64,000 nt of DNA from VRUE01 sp963819755. Its GTDB lineage: Bacteria; Actinomycetota; Thermoleophilia; Solirubrobacterales; 70-9. The notes below the pieces were generated by a model. The model was given only the letters and a program-made list of their open reading frames with translations, was not told the origin of the DNA and did not search any database. This document shows, one piece after another, positions 16,892 through 25,138 of the stretch (its first letter is position 1; every line of letters starts with the position of its first letter). Made by a program: the position numbers and the translations under genes. The DNA lies in NCBI GenBank assembly GCA_963819755.1, contig CAWFXB010000002.1:1550001-1614000 (forward strand), in the 5' to 3' direction.

Positions 16892-17476
16892 ATGGGCAGG
16901 TCGTTGATCCGTGGAGTTCCTTTTGTGGCCATTGTCTTCACGCTTGCGCTTGCCGCCCAGTCCGCGGCTGCCGAAACCTGCCGCGGTGCGGCCGACTCGG
17001 GCACCGCCACGTCCAGCTTCGACTCCGAAACCGGTGTGACCACTTTCACCGGCACGCAGGCGGCCGACGTGATCATCGGCACCAACGGCCCCGATCTGAT
17101 CTATGGCTTGGGCGGCGACGACAAGATCTGCTCGCTGAAGGGCGAAGACCACGTGATCGGCGGCCCCGGCGACGACCAGATCGCCGGTGGCAACCAGGAC
17201 GACAACCTCTGGGGCGGCCCGGGCAACGACCTGATCAAGGGCGTCAGCCAGAACGATCACATCGTCGGCGGCAACGGCGAAGACCGGCTCGAAGGAGAAA
17301 GCGGCGCTGACAACATTCTCGGCGGCTCCGGCAACGACAAACTCTTCGGCGGTGCCGGCGACGACAAACTCGACGGCGACAACGCCGAACCGACCTTCGG
17401 TTTCGGGACTGAAGATTTCTGCGATGGCGGCAAAGGCTCGAACACGTTCCTCAATTGCGAGCTTTCCCCGCCCTGA
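16892..17476 (+). CDS. Secreted calcium-binding (RTX-like) repeat protein
   Basis: 194 residues; the ATG follows GGGAGGGGAG. A Sec signal peptide (FVAIVFTLALAAQSAAA) is followed by a mature protein made mostly of nonapeptide-type repeats such as LGGDDKICS, GGPGDDQIAG, GGPGNDLIKG, GGSGNDKLFGGAGDDKLDGD. These coil into a calcium-binding beta-roll. Four cysteines, two near each end, may lock the roll. There is no toxin or enzyme domain, so it is not a haemolysin; a structural or adhesive surface role is more likely. Own promoter just upstream. Confidence 0.85.
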   Translation: MGRSLIRGVPFVAIVFTLALAAQSAAAETCRGAADSGTATSSFDSETGVTTFTGTQAADVIIGTNGPDLIYGLGGDDKICSLKGEDHVIGGPGDDQIAGGNQDDNLWGGPGNDLIKGVSQNDHIVGGNGEDRLEGESGADNILGGSGNDKLFGGAGDDKLDGDNAEPTFGFGTEDFCDGGKGSNTFLNCELSPP

Positions 17477-17546
17477 GCCGTGGTCTCGATGTTGACGACC
17501 TGCTTACAAGGGCTGGCTACCGCGCGCGGTTAAATTCCGGTCGGAG

Positions 17547-20411
17547 ATGACCGGATCCCAATCAGCCGGGCCCTCGGACGCGGATCGGCCGAAGGGGCGG
17601 CGCGGCAGCTATCGCGCCGGCTTCTTTTTCGGCACCCTCAGCTTCGGGGTGGCGATCGGCCTCGGCTTCGCCTCGACGGTCCTCACCGCGCGTCTATACG
17701 GAGTCGAGACGATCGGCGACTACGCGCTCGTCTGGGCCCCCGTCGCTGCGCTCTGGGTGCTCTCGACGATCAAAGAGCAGCAGGCCCTGATCAAGGAGAT
17801 CACCGGGCTCACCCCGCGCGAGCCGCGGGTGACGCAGCTCTTCGCCGCGGTCTTCACCTTCTCCGTCGGGCTGACCGCGACGATGGCTCTGGTCGATGCG
17901 CTCGTCTGCTGCTTCGTCTTCCCCGGGCCGCTGAACGCGCCCCAGCTGTTGGCGCCCGCGCTGGTCTCGATCGCCGGCTACACGCTGGTGACCAACACTG
18001 GCTGGAACTTCGACTCGATCCTCTCCGCGTTCGTCGCCGGGCGGCAGCTCTTCCACGTCCGCCTCAACGAATCGATCAGCTTCATCGTCCTGGTCACGGC
18101 GTTCGGCCTCACCTGGAAGTCGGTCTGGGGGCTGGTGATCGCGACGATCGGAGCCTCGGCGATCGCGCTGGTGCACCGCGTCTTCGTCGCGCGGCGTTTC
18201 GCCGTCCCACGGTTGAGCCGGGCCGAATACCGCAAGGGCATGGACGTGCTGCCGGGCCTGCTGCGCTTCGGCCTCAAGGCGGCGCCGGGGCAGATGGCCC
18301 TCGGCATCAGCCAGCAGGGCGGCATCTGGGCGGTCGGGATAGTCGCTCCGGTGGCGGCGGTGGGGGCGTTCAGCCGCGCCCTCGTCATCCCCAAAAACGT
18401 CCAGCAGGCGAGCATGCGGGTGACCGAAGTCCTCTTCCCGACCCTGGTCGGACGCCATAGCGCCGGTGACGGCCATGGCTTCGACCGGGCGCTGATCGAT
18501 TCGATCCGCTACGAAGTGATCGGCATGCTGCTGCTCGCCGCGGTGCTGGGCGGGGCGGCCCACTCCGTGCTCGACATCTTCGGGCCGGGGTTCAGCGCGG
18601 CCGTCCCGGCACTCGTCCTGCTGCTCTTCTTCCCGGTCCTCGCCTCGATCTCGATCACCCAGACCCAGGCCCTCTGGGCGGTTGACCGCCCCGGCCTGAC
18701 CAGCATCGTCGCAATGGCCCGCCTCGCCGTGACGATCGTCCTGCTGGTCCTCTTGACGCCGGCGATGAATTTCGCCGGCCCGGCGATCGCGTTGCTCGCC
18801 GGCATGCTGGTCTCGGTGGTGCTCTTCGGCTTCGTCCTGCGCAGGCACCTGACGCGGCCATTGCGCAGCACCTGGCCGCTGCGCGAGCGCGCCACCCTCG
18901 TCGTCGCCTACGCCGCCGGCTTCGGCGCGGCTCACGCCGTCGAGCGGGCCGCTCCGTCGCTTGCCGCGCTGCCCCTCTGCCTCGCCGCCGGGACCCTGGC
19001 TTACGTAGCGGTCTTCGTCCTTGGCGGCGGCGTCAACCGCCGCGACCGGGAGCGGATCGGCGTCATGCGCGCTCGCGTCCGCTCGCGCATCGGCAAGGGG
19101 AGGTGGAGCCGGACGCCGCGAACCGCCGTGCTCTCGCTGGCTCTGCTTGCCGCCACCCTCGCCTGGGGAGCGACCTCGGCGAATGCCTACGTCTACTGGT
19201 CCGACGGCGACGCCGCCGGCTCGCTGGGGCGGGCTGAGCTGAACGGCGCCGCCAACCCGGGCGACGGTTGGCTTCCCGGGCTCGCTTCGGGCTGCGGAAT
19301 CGCGGTCGACGGCTCCCACGTCTACTGGACGACCCGGGAGGGGACGGTCGGCCGGGCGAACCTCGACGGCTCCGCCATCGACGAGGACTTCATCGCCCTG
19401 CCGAGCGGCTGGGCCTGCGGCGTCGCCGTGGACGCGAGCCATCTCTACTGGGCAAGCAACTCCAGCGGCAAGCTGGGCCGTGCCGGGCTCGACGGCTCGA
19501 ACGTCCAGGCCGCCTGGATGTCACCCGGAGCGGGTCACGGTTGTGGGATCGCCGTCGACTCCACCAGCGTCTACTGGGCCACCCCCTCAGGGGTGTACAG
19601 CGCTCCGCTCGGGGGTGGGCCGGTCTCGACGATCTCCGAGGCGACCACCGACAACTGCGGTGTGGCCGTCAACGCCGCCCACATCTACTGGGCGACCGGC
19701 GCGGGACAGATCGAGCGGGACACGCTCGGCGGCGGCCCGCCGACGCCGATCGTCGAAGCGCCGTTGTCTCCCTGTGGCGTCGCCGTCGACGCGAACTACC
19801 TCTACTGGGCAAACTCCGCATCCGACACGATCGGCCGCTCCAACCTCGACGGCTCCGGCGTCGATCAGCGCTTCGCCGAAGGGGCGCGGCATCCCTGCGG
19901 AGTTGCGGTCGACTCCCTTGGCTCGGCGAGCCCCGGTCGCGGATCGGCCACGTCCCCGTCGGCGCCTCCCTCGAACGTGTTCCGGCTGGGGGAGGTGAGG
20001 AAGAACAAGAGGCGCGGCACGGCGCGACTCGAAATCCTTCTGCCGGGCCCGGGCACCGTGGTGCTCGCGGGCCGCAAGGTGATCGAACGCCGGGTCGCCG
20101 AGAACGTGCCGGTCCAGGCGAATGGGAAGCTTGTCCCGGTCGACATCAAGGTGAAGCCGCGTCACCGCACGCGTTCGCTCCTGGCGACCTACGGAGTCGT
20201 GGTCGCTCCGCTCAGCGTGACCTTCACGCCCGTCGGGGGCTTCTCGAGGACTCGCTACACCCGCGTCTGGCTGGCGCTCGCCGAAAAGCCGCGGCGCGGG
20301 AAGCGTGCCGCCCGCCTCTACCCGACAGGATGCAGGTCCATCTTCAGCACTTGCAGGCGGTCCCAGGGGAAGGACGCCAGCAACTGGCTGGGGTACTTGC
20401 CTTCGAAGTAG
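17547..20411 (+). CDS. Polysaccharide flippase fused to a secreted-type beta-propeller
   Basis: 954 residues. Residues 1-~510 are a Wzx/MATE-like flippase with about 12-14 helices (FFFGTLSFGVAIGLGFASTV, GLKAAPGQMALGISQQGGIW). After a basic linker, RTAVLSLALLAATLAWGATS reads like an old signal peptide. Six propeller repeats follow (~550-800) with CG[IV]AVD...[VIL]YW and LDGS turns. A C-terminal beta domain ends near residue 920. The last ~33 residues (from ARLYPTGCRS) are simply the reverse strand of the duplicated gene behind it, so the natural end has been replaced. An ATG at 19065 could start the propeller separately. The flippase would move lipid-linked glycan across the membrane. Confidence 0.8.
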   Translation: MTGSQSAGPSDADRPKGRRGSYRAGFFFGTLSFGVAIGLGFASTVLTARLYGVETIGDYALVWAPVAALWVLSTIKEQQALIKEITGLTPREPRVTQLFAAVFTFSVGLTATMALVDALVCCFVFPGPLNAPQLLAPALVSIAGYTLVTNTGWNFDSILSAFVAGRQLFHVRLNESISFIVLVTAFGLTWKSVWGLVIATIGASAIALVHRVFVARRFAVPRLSRAEYRKGMDVLPGLLRFGLKAAPGQMALGISQQGGIWAVGIVAPVAAVGAFSRALVIPKNVQQASMRVTEVLFPTLVGRHSAGDGHGFDRALIDSIRYEVIGMLLLAAVLGGAAHSVLDIFGPGFSAAVPALVLLLFFPVLASISITQTQALWAVDRPGLTSIVAMARLAVTIVLLVLLTPAMNFAGPAIALLAGMLVSVVLFGFVLRRHLTRPLRSTWPLRERATLVVAYAAGFGAAHAVERAAPSLAALPLCLAAGTLAYVAVFVLGGGVNRRDRERIGVMRARVRSRIGKGRWSRTPRTAVLSLALLAATLAWGATSANAYVYWSDGDAAGSLGRAELNGAANPGDGWLPGLASGCGIAVDGSHVYWTTREGTVGRANLDGSAIDEDFIALPSGWACGVAVDASHLYWASNSSGKLGRAGLDGSNVQAAWMSPGAGHGCGIAVDSTSVYWATPSGVYSAPLGGGPVSTISEATTDNCGVAVNAAHIYWATGAGQIERDTLGGGPPTPIVEAPLSPCGVAVDANYLYWANSASDTIGRSNLDGSGVDQRFAEGARHPCGVAVDSLGSASPGRGSATSPSAPPSNVFRLGEVRKNKRRGTARLEILLPGPGTVVLAGRKVIERRVAENVPVQANGKLVPVDIKVKPRHRTRSLLATYGVVVAPLSVTFTPVGGFSRTRYTRVWLALAEKPRRGKRAARLYPTGCRSIFSTCRRSQGKDASNWLGYLPSK

Positions 20412-21256
20412 CCGTCCAGGCCCAGGTAGGGGTTCTTGGCGGCGGTGACCGGGTCCTGGGCGATCAGCTTGACCACGCTCGCCCCGTCGCGCACGAAAAG
20501 GCCGTAGCGCTGCGCCGCTTCGGCGATCAGGCGGGTGGTCCGCGGCAGGTGCAGGGCGGCGATGTCGAGGTCGGGGTCGAGGCGCAGATGGGCGCCCTCG
20601 GGGAGCGCCAGCGGATTGGTCGATTCGCCGTCGCCGCGCTTGGCCGGCGAGGAGTAGACCCCGGCGCGCACTTCGGGGATCGGCATCGCCAGGGCGTGGT
20701 TGATTTCACCTCGTTCGAGGTCTTCGAGCGTGATCACCCCTCCGGCGATCGACAGCGAGGTCGCCGAGGCCCCCCAGTAGGGGCCGGCGCCGGGCCAGGC
20801 TTCGGGGCCGTAGACGCCGGGGTTGGTGGAGACGTCGCGCATCGCCCCGCCCCAGGAGGCCTGCGGGCCTTCCGGCGTGCGCCGCAGTCGCCAGAACTCC
20901 CAGAGGCGGTCGCTGGAGGGCTGCCAGACCACCAGGTGGCCGTCGGTGCCGCCCGAGGGGCGCGCCCCGGGGGGCAGGGGCACCGCTTCGAAGGCCGAGC
21001 GCAGGGCCGGAGCCGGGTACTGGCTGTCGAGCTGCACCTGCACCGCCGGCTGCTCGGCCCCGACCGTGTAGATCGGCACGCTGTAGCGGGTGGTGCCGAT
21101 CCAGGGGCCGTCCCCGGCGCTCTGCTCGCTTTCGATCTCGGCGTCAAAGGCCTTCGTCAGCCGCGCCGATTCTGGGTCCAACGGGGCCTTGTCGGGGAGC
21201 GGGGTGTTCCAGAAGCTGGTCGGGGAGAAGAAGCGGAAGTGGGTCGGGGAGGCGGC
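20311..21256. repeat. 946-bp direct repeat, copy 1
   Basis: Bases 20311-21256 recur at 21468-22413 (offset 1157). All compared reading frames on both strands translate identically across the block. It begins inside the flippase-propeller frame, 7 bases before the stop of the minus-strand gene, and ends just after the codons for ASPTHFRF. Identity stops abruptly at both ends. Confidence 0.9.
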
Positions 21257-21397
21257 AGAGGCGGTCGCCCGGTTCAGGGCCCTTGCCGCGGATACGGACA
21301 CCGCCGCCGCCGGCTGGGCGACGCAGAGTAGGGCTGCACAGACGAGGAGGGCGATCGGCGCAAGCGCCCTCGCCGTCGAAGTGGACCGGGAAGCCAT
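20318..21397 (-). CDS. Secreted protein of unknown function, duplicated copy A (Sec signal)
   Basis: 359 residues from ATG 21397 (ATG 21418 would add seven). The Sec signal peptide is STARALAPIALLVCAALLCV followed by AQPAAA. The mature part has FFSPTSFWNTPLPDKAPLDP, DGPWIGTTRYSVPIYTVGAE, DGHLVVWQPSSDRLWEFWRL, GAGPYWGASATSLSIAGGVI and GDGESTNPLALPEGAHLRLD. FWNTPL and the WGG...TSL wording is shared with secreted actinobacterial proteins of unknown function; I do not assign an activity. From residue ~55 on it is identical to copy B. Its 3' end is antisense to the flippase-propeller tail. Confidence 0.75.
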   Translation of the reverse strand: MASRSTSTARALAPIALLVCAALLCVAQPAAAVSVSAARALNRATASAASPTHFRFFSPTSFWNTPLPDKAPLDPESARLTKAFDAEIESEQSAGDGPWIGTTRYSVPIYTVGAEQPAVQVQLDSQYPAPALRSAFEAVPLPPGARPSGGTDGHLVVWQPSSDRLWEFWRLRRTPEGPQASWGGAMRDVSTNPGVYGPEAWPGAGPYWGASATSLSIAGGVITLEDLERGEINHALAMPIPEVRAGVYSSPAKRGDGESTNPLALPEGAHLRLDPDLDIAALHLPRTTRLIAEAAQRYGLFVRDGASVVKLIAQDPVTAAKNPYLGLDGYFEGKYPSQLLASFPWDRLQVLKMDLHPVG

Positions 21398-21467
21398 CGG
21401 AAGGTCCGGTATCGGCAACCGCGGCGAACTTCACAACCCCCGCACGACGCCTTGGACGATCATCCGT

Positions 21468-22413
21468 CCCGCCTCTACCCGACAGGATGCAGGTCCATCT
21501 TCAGCACTTGCAGGCGGTCCCAGGGGAAGGACGCCAGCAACTGGCTGGGGTACTTGCCTTCGAAGTAGCCGTCCAGGCCCAGGTAGGGGTTCTTGGCGGC
21601 GGTGACCGGGTCCTGGGCGATCAGCTTGACCACGCTCGCCCCGTCGCGCACGAAAAGGCCGTAGCGCTGCGCCGCTTCGGCGATCAGGCGGGTGGTCCGC
21701 GGCAGGTGCAGGGCGGCGATGTCGAGGTCGGGGTCGAGGCGCAGATGGGCGCCCTCGGGGAGCGCCAGCGGATTGGTCGATTCGCCGTCGCCGCGCTTGG
21801 CCGGCGAGGAGTAGACCCCGGCGCGCACTTCGGGGATCGGCATCGCCAGGGCGTGGTTGATTTCACCTCGTTCGAGGTCTTCGAGCGTGATCACCCCTCC
21901 GGCGATCGACAGCGAGGTCGCCGAGGCCCCCCAGTAGGGGCCGGCGCCGGGCCAGGCTTCGGGGCCGTAGACGCCGGGGTTGGTGGAGACGTCGCGCATC
22001 GCCCCGCCCCAGGAGGCCTGCGGGCCTTCCGGCGTGCGCCGCAGTCGCCAGAACTCCCAGAGGCGGTCGCTGGAGGGCTGCCAGACCACCAGGTGGCCGT
22101 CGGTGCCGCCCGAGGGGCGCGCCCCGGGGGGCAGGGGCACCGCTTCGAAGGCCGAGCGCAGGGCCGGAGCCGGGTACTGGCTGTCGAGCTGCACCTGCAC
22201 CGCCGGCTGCTCGGCCCCGACCGTGTAGATCGGCACGCTGTAGCGGGTGGTGCCGATCCAGGGGCCGTCCCCGGCGCTCTGCTCGCTTTCGATCTCGGCG
22301 TCAAAGGCCTTCGTCAGCCGCGCCGATTCTGGGTCCAACGGGGCCTTGTCGGGGAGCGGGGTGTTCCAGAAGCTGGTCGGGGAGAAGAAGCGGAAGTGGG
22401 TCGGGGAGGCGGC
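21468..22413. repeat. 946-bp direct repeat, copy 2
   Basis: Second copy of the block at 20311-21256. Only 211 bases separate the two copies. That spacer holds the signal-peptide part of copy A. Within copy 2 the block supplies all of copy B except its short lipoprotein-like N-terminus. Confidence 0.9.
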
Positions 22414-22476
22414 GGGCCGGTCTTCCTTTGCTGCCGGCGTGGTCTGCGGCAGGCTGCCGCTGCCGCAACCGGCCAC
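21475..22476 (-). CDS. Secreted protein of unknown function, duplicated copy B (lipoprotein-like start)
   Basis: 333 residues from the only in-frame start, GTG 22476. Residues from ASPTHFRF onward equal copy A exactly. The N-terminus differs: it has a perfect lipobox cysteine (VAGC-GSGS). The hydrophobic stretch that would precede it (AVAAFFCLGSI) lies upstream of the GTG in the same open frame but has no start codon. Deleting one G in the G6 run near 22511-22516 would connect it to an upstream GTG (22525), giving a normal lipoprotein signal. So the start is mis-sequenced, or the copy is damaged. It follows the sulfotransferase by 60 bases. Confidence 0.7.
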   Translation of the reverse strand: MAGCGSGSLPQTTPAAKEDRPAASPTHFRFFSPTSFWNTPLPDKAPLDPESARLTKAFDAEIESEQSAGDGPWIGTTRYSVPIYTVGAEQPAVQVQLDSQYPAPALRSAFEAVPLPPGARPSGGTDGHLVVWQPSSDRLWEFWRLRRTPEGPQASWGGAMRDVSTNPGVYGPEAWPGAGPYWGASATSLSIAGGVITLEDLERGEINHALAMPIPEVRAGVYSSPAKRGDGESTNPLALPEGAHLRLDPDLDIAALHLPRTTRLIAEAAQRYGLFVRDGASVVKLIAQDPVTAAKNPYLGLDGYFEGKYPSQLLASFPWDRLQVLKMDLHPVG

Positions 22477-22536
22477 GATCGAGCCGAGGCAGAAAAACGC
22501 CGCGACCGCCCCCCGGACTGTCCACCGGGGAGCGAC

Positions 22537-23403
22537 TCAGATGCTCCAGGTGGAAAAGCTCTTGCCGGTCAGCGCGCGCAGGCGCTCGACCTGCGGCTCG
22601 AACAGCTCTGTGAGGCGGTGGCGCAGGTCGTCGTCCAGCGTCGTCGGGGGGACCTCGGACCAGGCGGCTTGCTCGAGCGAGCCGCGCAGCTTGCGGCGCA
22701 GGCCGCGCGGAAGCATCCGCAGCGGCGAGGACGCGAGCCCTTTCCTCAGCCGCACATAGGCGAGTGGATACCTGCGGTTGCTTCCGCCGGTGTTCAGTTC
22801 CTCGTCGAAGGCCGAGGGATCGACCGCGGCATCGACCCCCAGGAAGTCGAAGATCTCCGCCAGCGTCGAGGCCCGCTCGGCGAGCAGGTCGGCCTGGTCG
22901 ACGACCAGCACGCGGTCCCGAGAAAACCGCTCGAGGTAGAGGTCGAGCTGCATCGCGTAGAGGCTGGGGCAGAGATACACGCAGTAGGGGTCCGAGAGAT
23001 CGCTCAGAGCTTCCTCGATGGACCGCCGCTCGCCTTCCATCGCGACCCGGTAGCGGTACTGCGACACGGTGCGCGCCACGGGGTCGCGGACGAGGTAGAC
23101 GAACTTCGCCTCGGGCACCAGCTCGTGGATCGCCGCCGGCACGCCGCTGCGCCGCGGATGGTTCGAGTAGCCGACGGAGGCCTCGCCGCGGACCGCGAAG
23201 CGAGGGTCGAAGAGGGCTTCGTACTCGTCGCGATCGCTGACCACCTTGCCGATCGGGAAGGGGATCCCGTTGGCCGAGCTGGAGAAGAAGTTCGGCTCCT
23301 TGATCGCCGACATCTGGATTTCCTCGTGCTGGCCGAGGTAGTGGTGGAGGCTCGAGGTGCCCGCCTTCGCCGCCCCGATGATGAAGAAGGTAGGGAGGGA
23401 CAC
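22537..23403 (-). CDS. PAPS-dependent sulfotransferase
   Basis: 288 residues from GTG 23403, chosen because AGGAGG lies four bases upstream and the first residues are SLPTFFIIGAAKAGTSSLHH. The 5'-phosphosulfate loop is GAAKAGTSSLHHYL. The 3'-phosphate motif is FVYLVRDPVARTVSQYRYRV. The C-terminal LTGKSFSTWSI is typical of heparan-sulfate-type enzymes. It transfers sulfate from PAPS to a carbohydrate in the cytosol. The AGGAGG overlaps the stop of the Wzz-like gene, so the two are co-translated. One of three sulfotransferases in the window. Confidence 0.85.
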   Translation of the reverse strand: MSLPTFFIIGAAKAGTSSLHHYLGQHEEIQMSAIKEPNFFSSSANGIPFPIGKVVSDRDEYEALFDPRFAVRGEASVGYSNHPRRSGVPAAIHELVPEAKFVYLVRDPVARTVSQYRYRVAMEGERRSIEEALSDLSDPYCVYLCPSLYAMQLDLYLERFSRDRVLVVDQADLLAERASTLAEIFDFLGVDAAVDPSAFDEELNTGGSNRRYPLAYVRLRKGLASSPLRMLPRGLRRKLRGSLEQAAWSEVPPTTLDDDLRHRLTELFEPQVERLRALTGKSFSTWSI

Positions 23404-23411
23404 ACCGCCTC

Positions 23412-24239
23412 CTAGGACGCCGCCTTCGCCTCGAGCCTCGACTCGCGGACGAAGGCGAGCGCCCCACCGACGAGGAGCCCGACGACGAGCCCGATGAAGG
23501 CGAGGATCATGAAGGTGGAGCGCCGATCGCTGGTCGCTTCGGTGGCCGGGGAGATCACCTGGATCAGCTGGGTGGCCACCTGGCTCTGGATGCTCGCCGT
23601 GTAGGCCTTGCCGAGCGCGTCCACCCGCAGCGACGCCGCCTCGACTTCGCTGCGCGCCGAATCGAGTTCTTCTTCCGCCGAGGGGGTCGAGCCGGCCTTC
23701 GCTTCGGCGCTGGCGATGCTCAACTGCTGTTGGGCCAGCTTGCGGTCGACGATCGCCGCTTTGTATTGACGGTAGAGCCGCAGGCTGTCGGGGTTGTCCT
23801 GGTTGAGCTTCGCCGCATAGCGGATCAGGGAGCGGCTGGTGTGGTTGGCCAGCGCCACGGCCTGGTCGGCATTCGGCGAGGTTCCTTCGACGCGGAAGAC
23901 CGGGCTTTCCGGCACCGGCGTGGCGGAGACATGTTCCTGCACGTCTTTGACCGAGATGCCGGTTTCGGCGGAGACCGGCTTCGCAACCGCCAGCGCGGTC
24001 GCGGTGCGGCTGTATCCGGTGGCCAGCGCCTGGGTCGCGACCGCGTATCCCGACAGCGCGCCGGGAGAGGTGATGTCGATTCGACCCACGGCGAGGCGCG
24101 CCGTCGCCGTGTAGGTGGGCGTTCGAAGCAGGGCGACGCCGGTTCCGATCAGGACGAACACGACGACCGAGAGCAGTACGACCCACCAGTTCCAGAGCAT
24201 CGCTCGCCACAGGTTCACCGTGGGAGGAGGAGCCAACAT
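23412..24239 (-). CDS. Wzz/chain-length-determinant family membrane protein
   Basis: 275 residues from ATG 24239; a longer frame to 24389 overlaps the divergent gene and is unlikely. Topology is that of polysaccharide co-polymerases: an N-terminal helix (WWVVLLSVVVFVLIGTGVAL), a large outer domain with a coiled-coil region (LAQQQLSIASAEAKAG), and a C-terminal helix (FMILAFIGLVVGLLVGGALA) with a short basic tail. There is no kinase domain. It should set chain length or assist export of the polymer. First gene of a minus-strand unit with the sulfotransferase and copy B. Confidence 0.8.
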   Translation of the reverse strand: MLAPPPTVNLWRAMLWNWWVVLLSVVVFVLIGTGVALLRTPTYTATARLAVGRIDITSPGALSGYAVATQALATGYSRTATALAVAKPVSAETGISVKDVQEHVSATPVPESPVFRVEGTSPNADQAVALANHTSRSLIRYAAKLNQDNPDSLRLYRQYKAAIVDRKLAQQQLSIASAEAKAGSTPSAEEELDSARSEVEAASLRVDALGKAYTASIQSQVATQLIQVISPATEATSDRRSTFMILAFIGLVVGLLVGGALAFVRESRLEAKAAS

Positions 24240-24292
24240 CTTGCTGTCGTCTTGTACGACGATCAAAGGGACCGGTAGCTTACCTGCAGGGT

Positions 24293-25132
24293 ATGGCCAC
24301 ACCTCTGGAGATCGGGCGCAGGCAGATCGGCAGGGTGCGGCGTTCGGGGGAACACATCCTGCGGCAGGCCAGTGCGGCGGGCCGCCCACTCCCGGACTTC
24401 CTGATCATCGGCGCGCAGAAGGCGGGCACGACCTCGCTGCACGCATATCTGTGTGAGCATCCGCGCGTCCCCGCCCCGGCGAAGAAGGAGGTTCACTTCT
24501 TCGATCAGGAGTTTCACCGTGGTACGGACTGGTATCGCGCACACTTTCAACGGGAAAAGGGCGAGAGCACGCTCTGCGGCGAGTCCACGCCTTACTATCT
24601 CTTTCACCCCCTGGCCCCGCAGCGCGTCGCCGAGGTGCTGCCGAACTGCAAGCTGATCGTCCTCCTGCGCGACCCGGTCGACCGCGCGTTCTCGCACCAT
24701 AACCATGAGTGTGCGCTTGGCTTCGAGGATCTCGATTTCGAGCGGGCGATCGCGGCGGAGCCGCAGCGGCTGTCCGGAGAGGAGAAGCGGCTCGCGGCGG
24801 AGCCGCGTTACCGCTCCTTTGCCCACCAGCACCACTCCTACCTCAGCCGCGGCCGCTACGCCGAGCAGCTCGAACGCTGGCTCGAGAGCTTTGGCCGCGA
24901 GCGGCTGCTCGTCCTCAGCGCCGAGGACCTGTTCGCGGAGCCGGGCAGGATCGTCGGCGAAGCGCAGGAGTTCCTCGGCCTCGCCGCGGAGACGCCCGCC
25001 GATCTCTCCGCCAAGAACGCCCGGGCCTATGCGCCGATCGGCGCGGAGACGCGGGCCGAGTTGCGGGCGGCTTTCGAGTCGCACAACCGGCGCCTCTACG
25101 AGCTCGTCGGTCGCGACTTCGGCTGGGACTGA
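24293..25132 (+). CDS. PAPS-dependent sulfotransferase
   Basis: 279 residues. The 5'-phosphosulfate loop is LIIGAQKAGTTSLHAYLCEH and the 3'-phosphate motif is LIVLLRDPVDRAFSHHNHE. The conserved KEVHFFD and SRGRYAEQLERWLESFGRER are those of heparan-sulfate N/O-sulfotransferase relatives. Cytosolic or membrane-peripheral. It is divergent from the Wzz-like gene (53-base gap with both promoters) and precedes a ChbG-like deacetylase by six bases. The substrate is probably a sugar of the locus glycan. Confidence 0.88.
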   Translation: MATPLEIGRRQIGRVRRSGEHILRQASAAGRPLPDFLIIGAQKAGTTSLHAYLCEHPRVPAPAKKEVHFFDQEFHRGTDWYRAHFQREKGESTLCGESTPYYLFHPLAPQRVAEVLPNCKLIVLLRDPVDRAFSHHNHECALGFEDLDFERAIAAEPQRLSGEEKRLAAEPRYRSFAHQHHSYLSRGRYAEQLERWLESFGRERLLVLSAEDLFAEPGRIVGEAQEFLGLAAETPADLSAKNARAYAPIGAETRAELRAAFESHNRRLYELVGRDFGWD

Positions 25133-25138
25133 GCGGCA

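Noticed and set aside
16892..17476. RTX toxin or haemolysin
   Set aside because: Only calcium-binding repeats after a Sec signal; no toxin domain, no type I secretion genes nearby.
17694..19442. A 582-codon minus-strand frame opposite the flippase
   Set aside because: Very rich in D, R, E, Q, G as expected from the antisense of a membrane protein; no homology seen.
19268..23415. Long plus-strand frames across the 946-bp duplication
   Set aside because: Antisense of the two copies and of the sulfotransferase; only the minus-strand genes show signal peptides and motifs.
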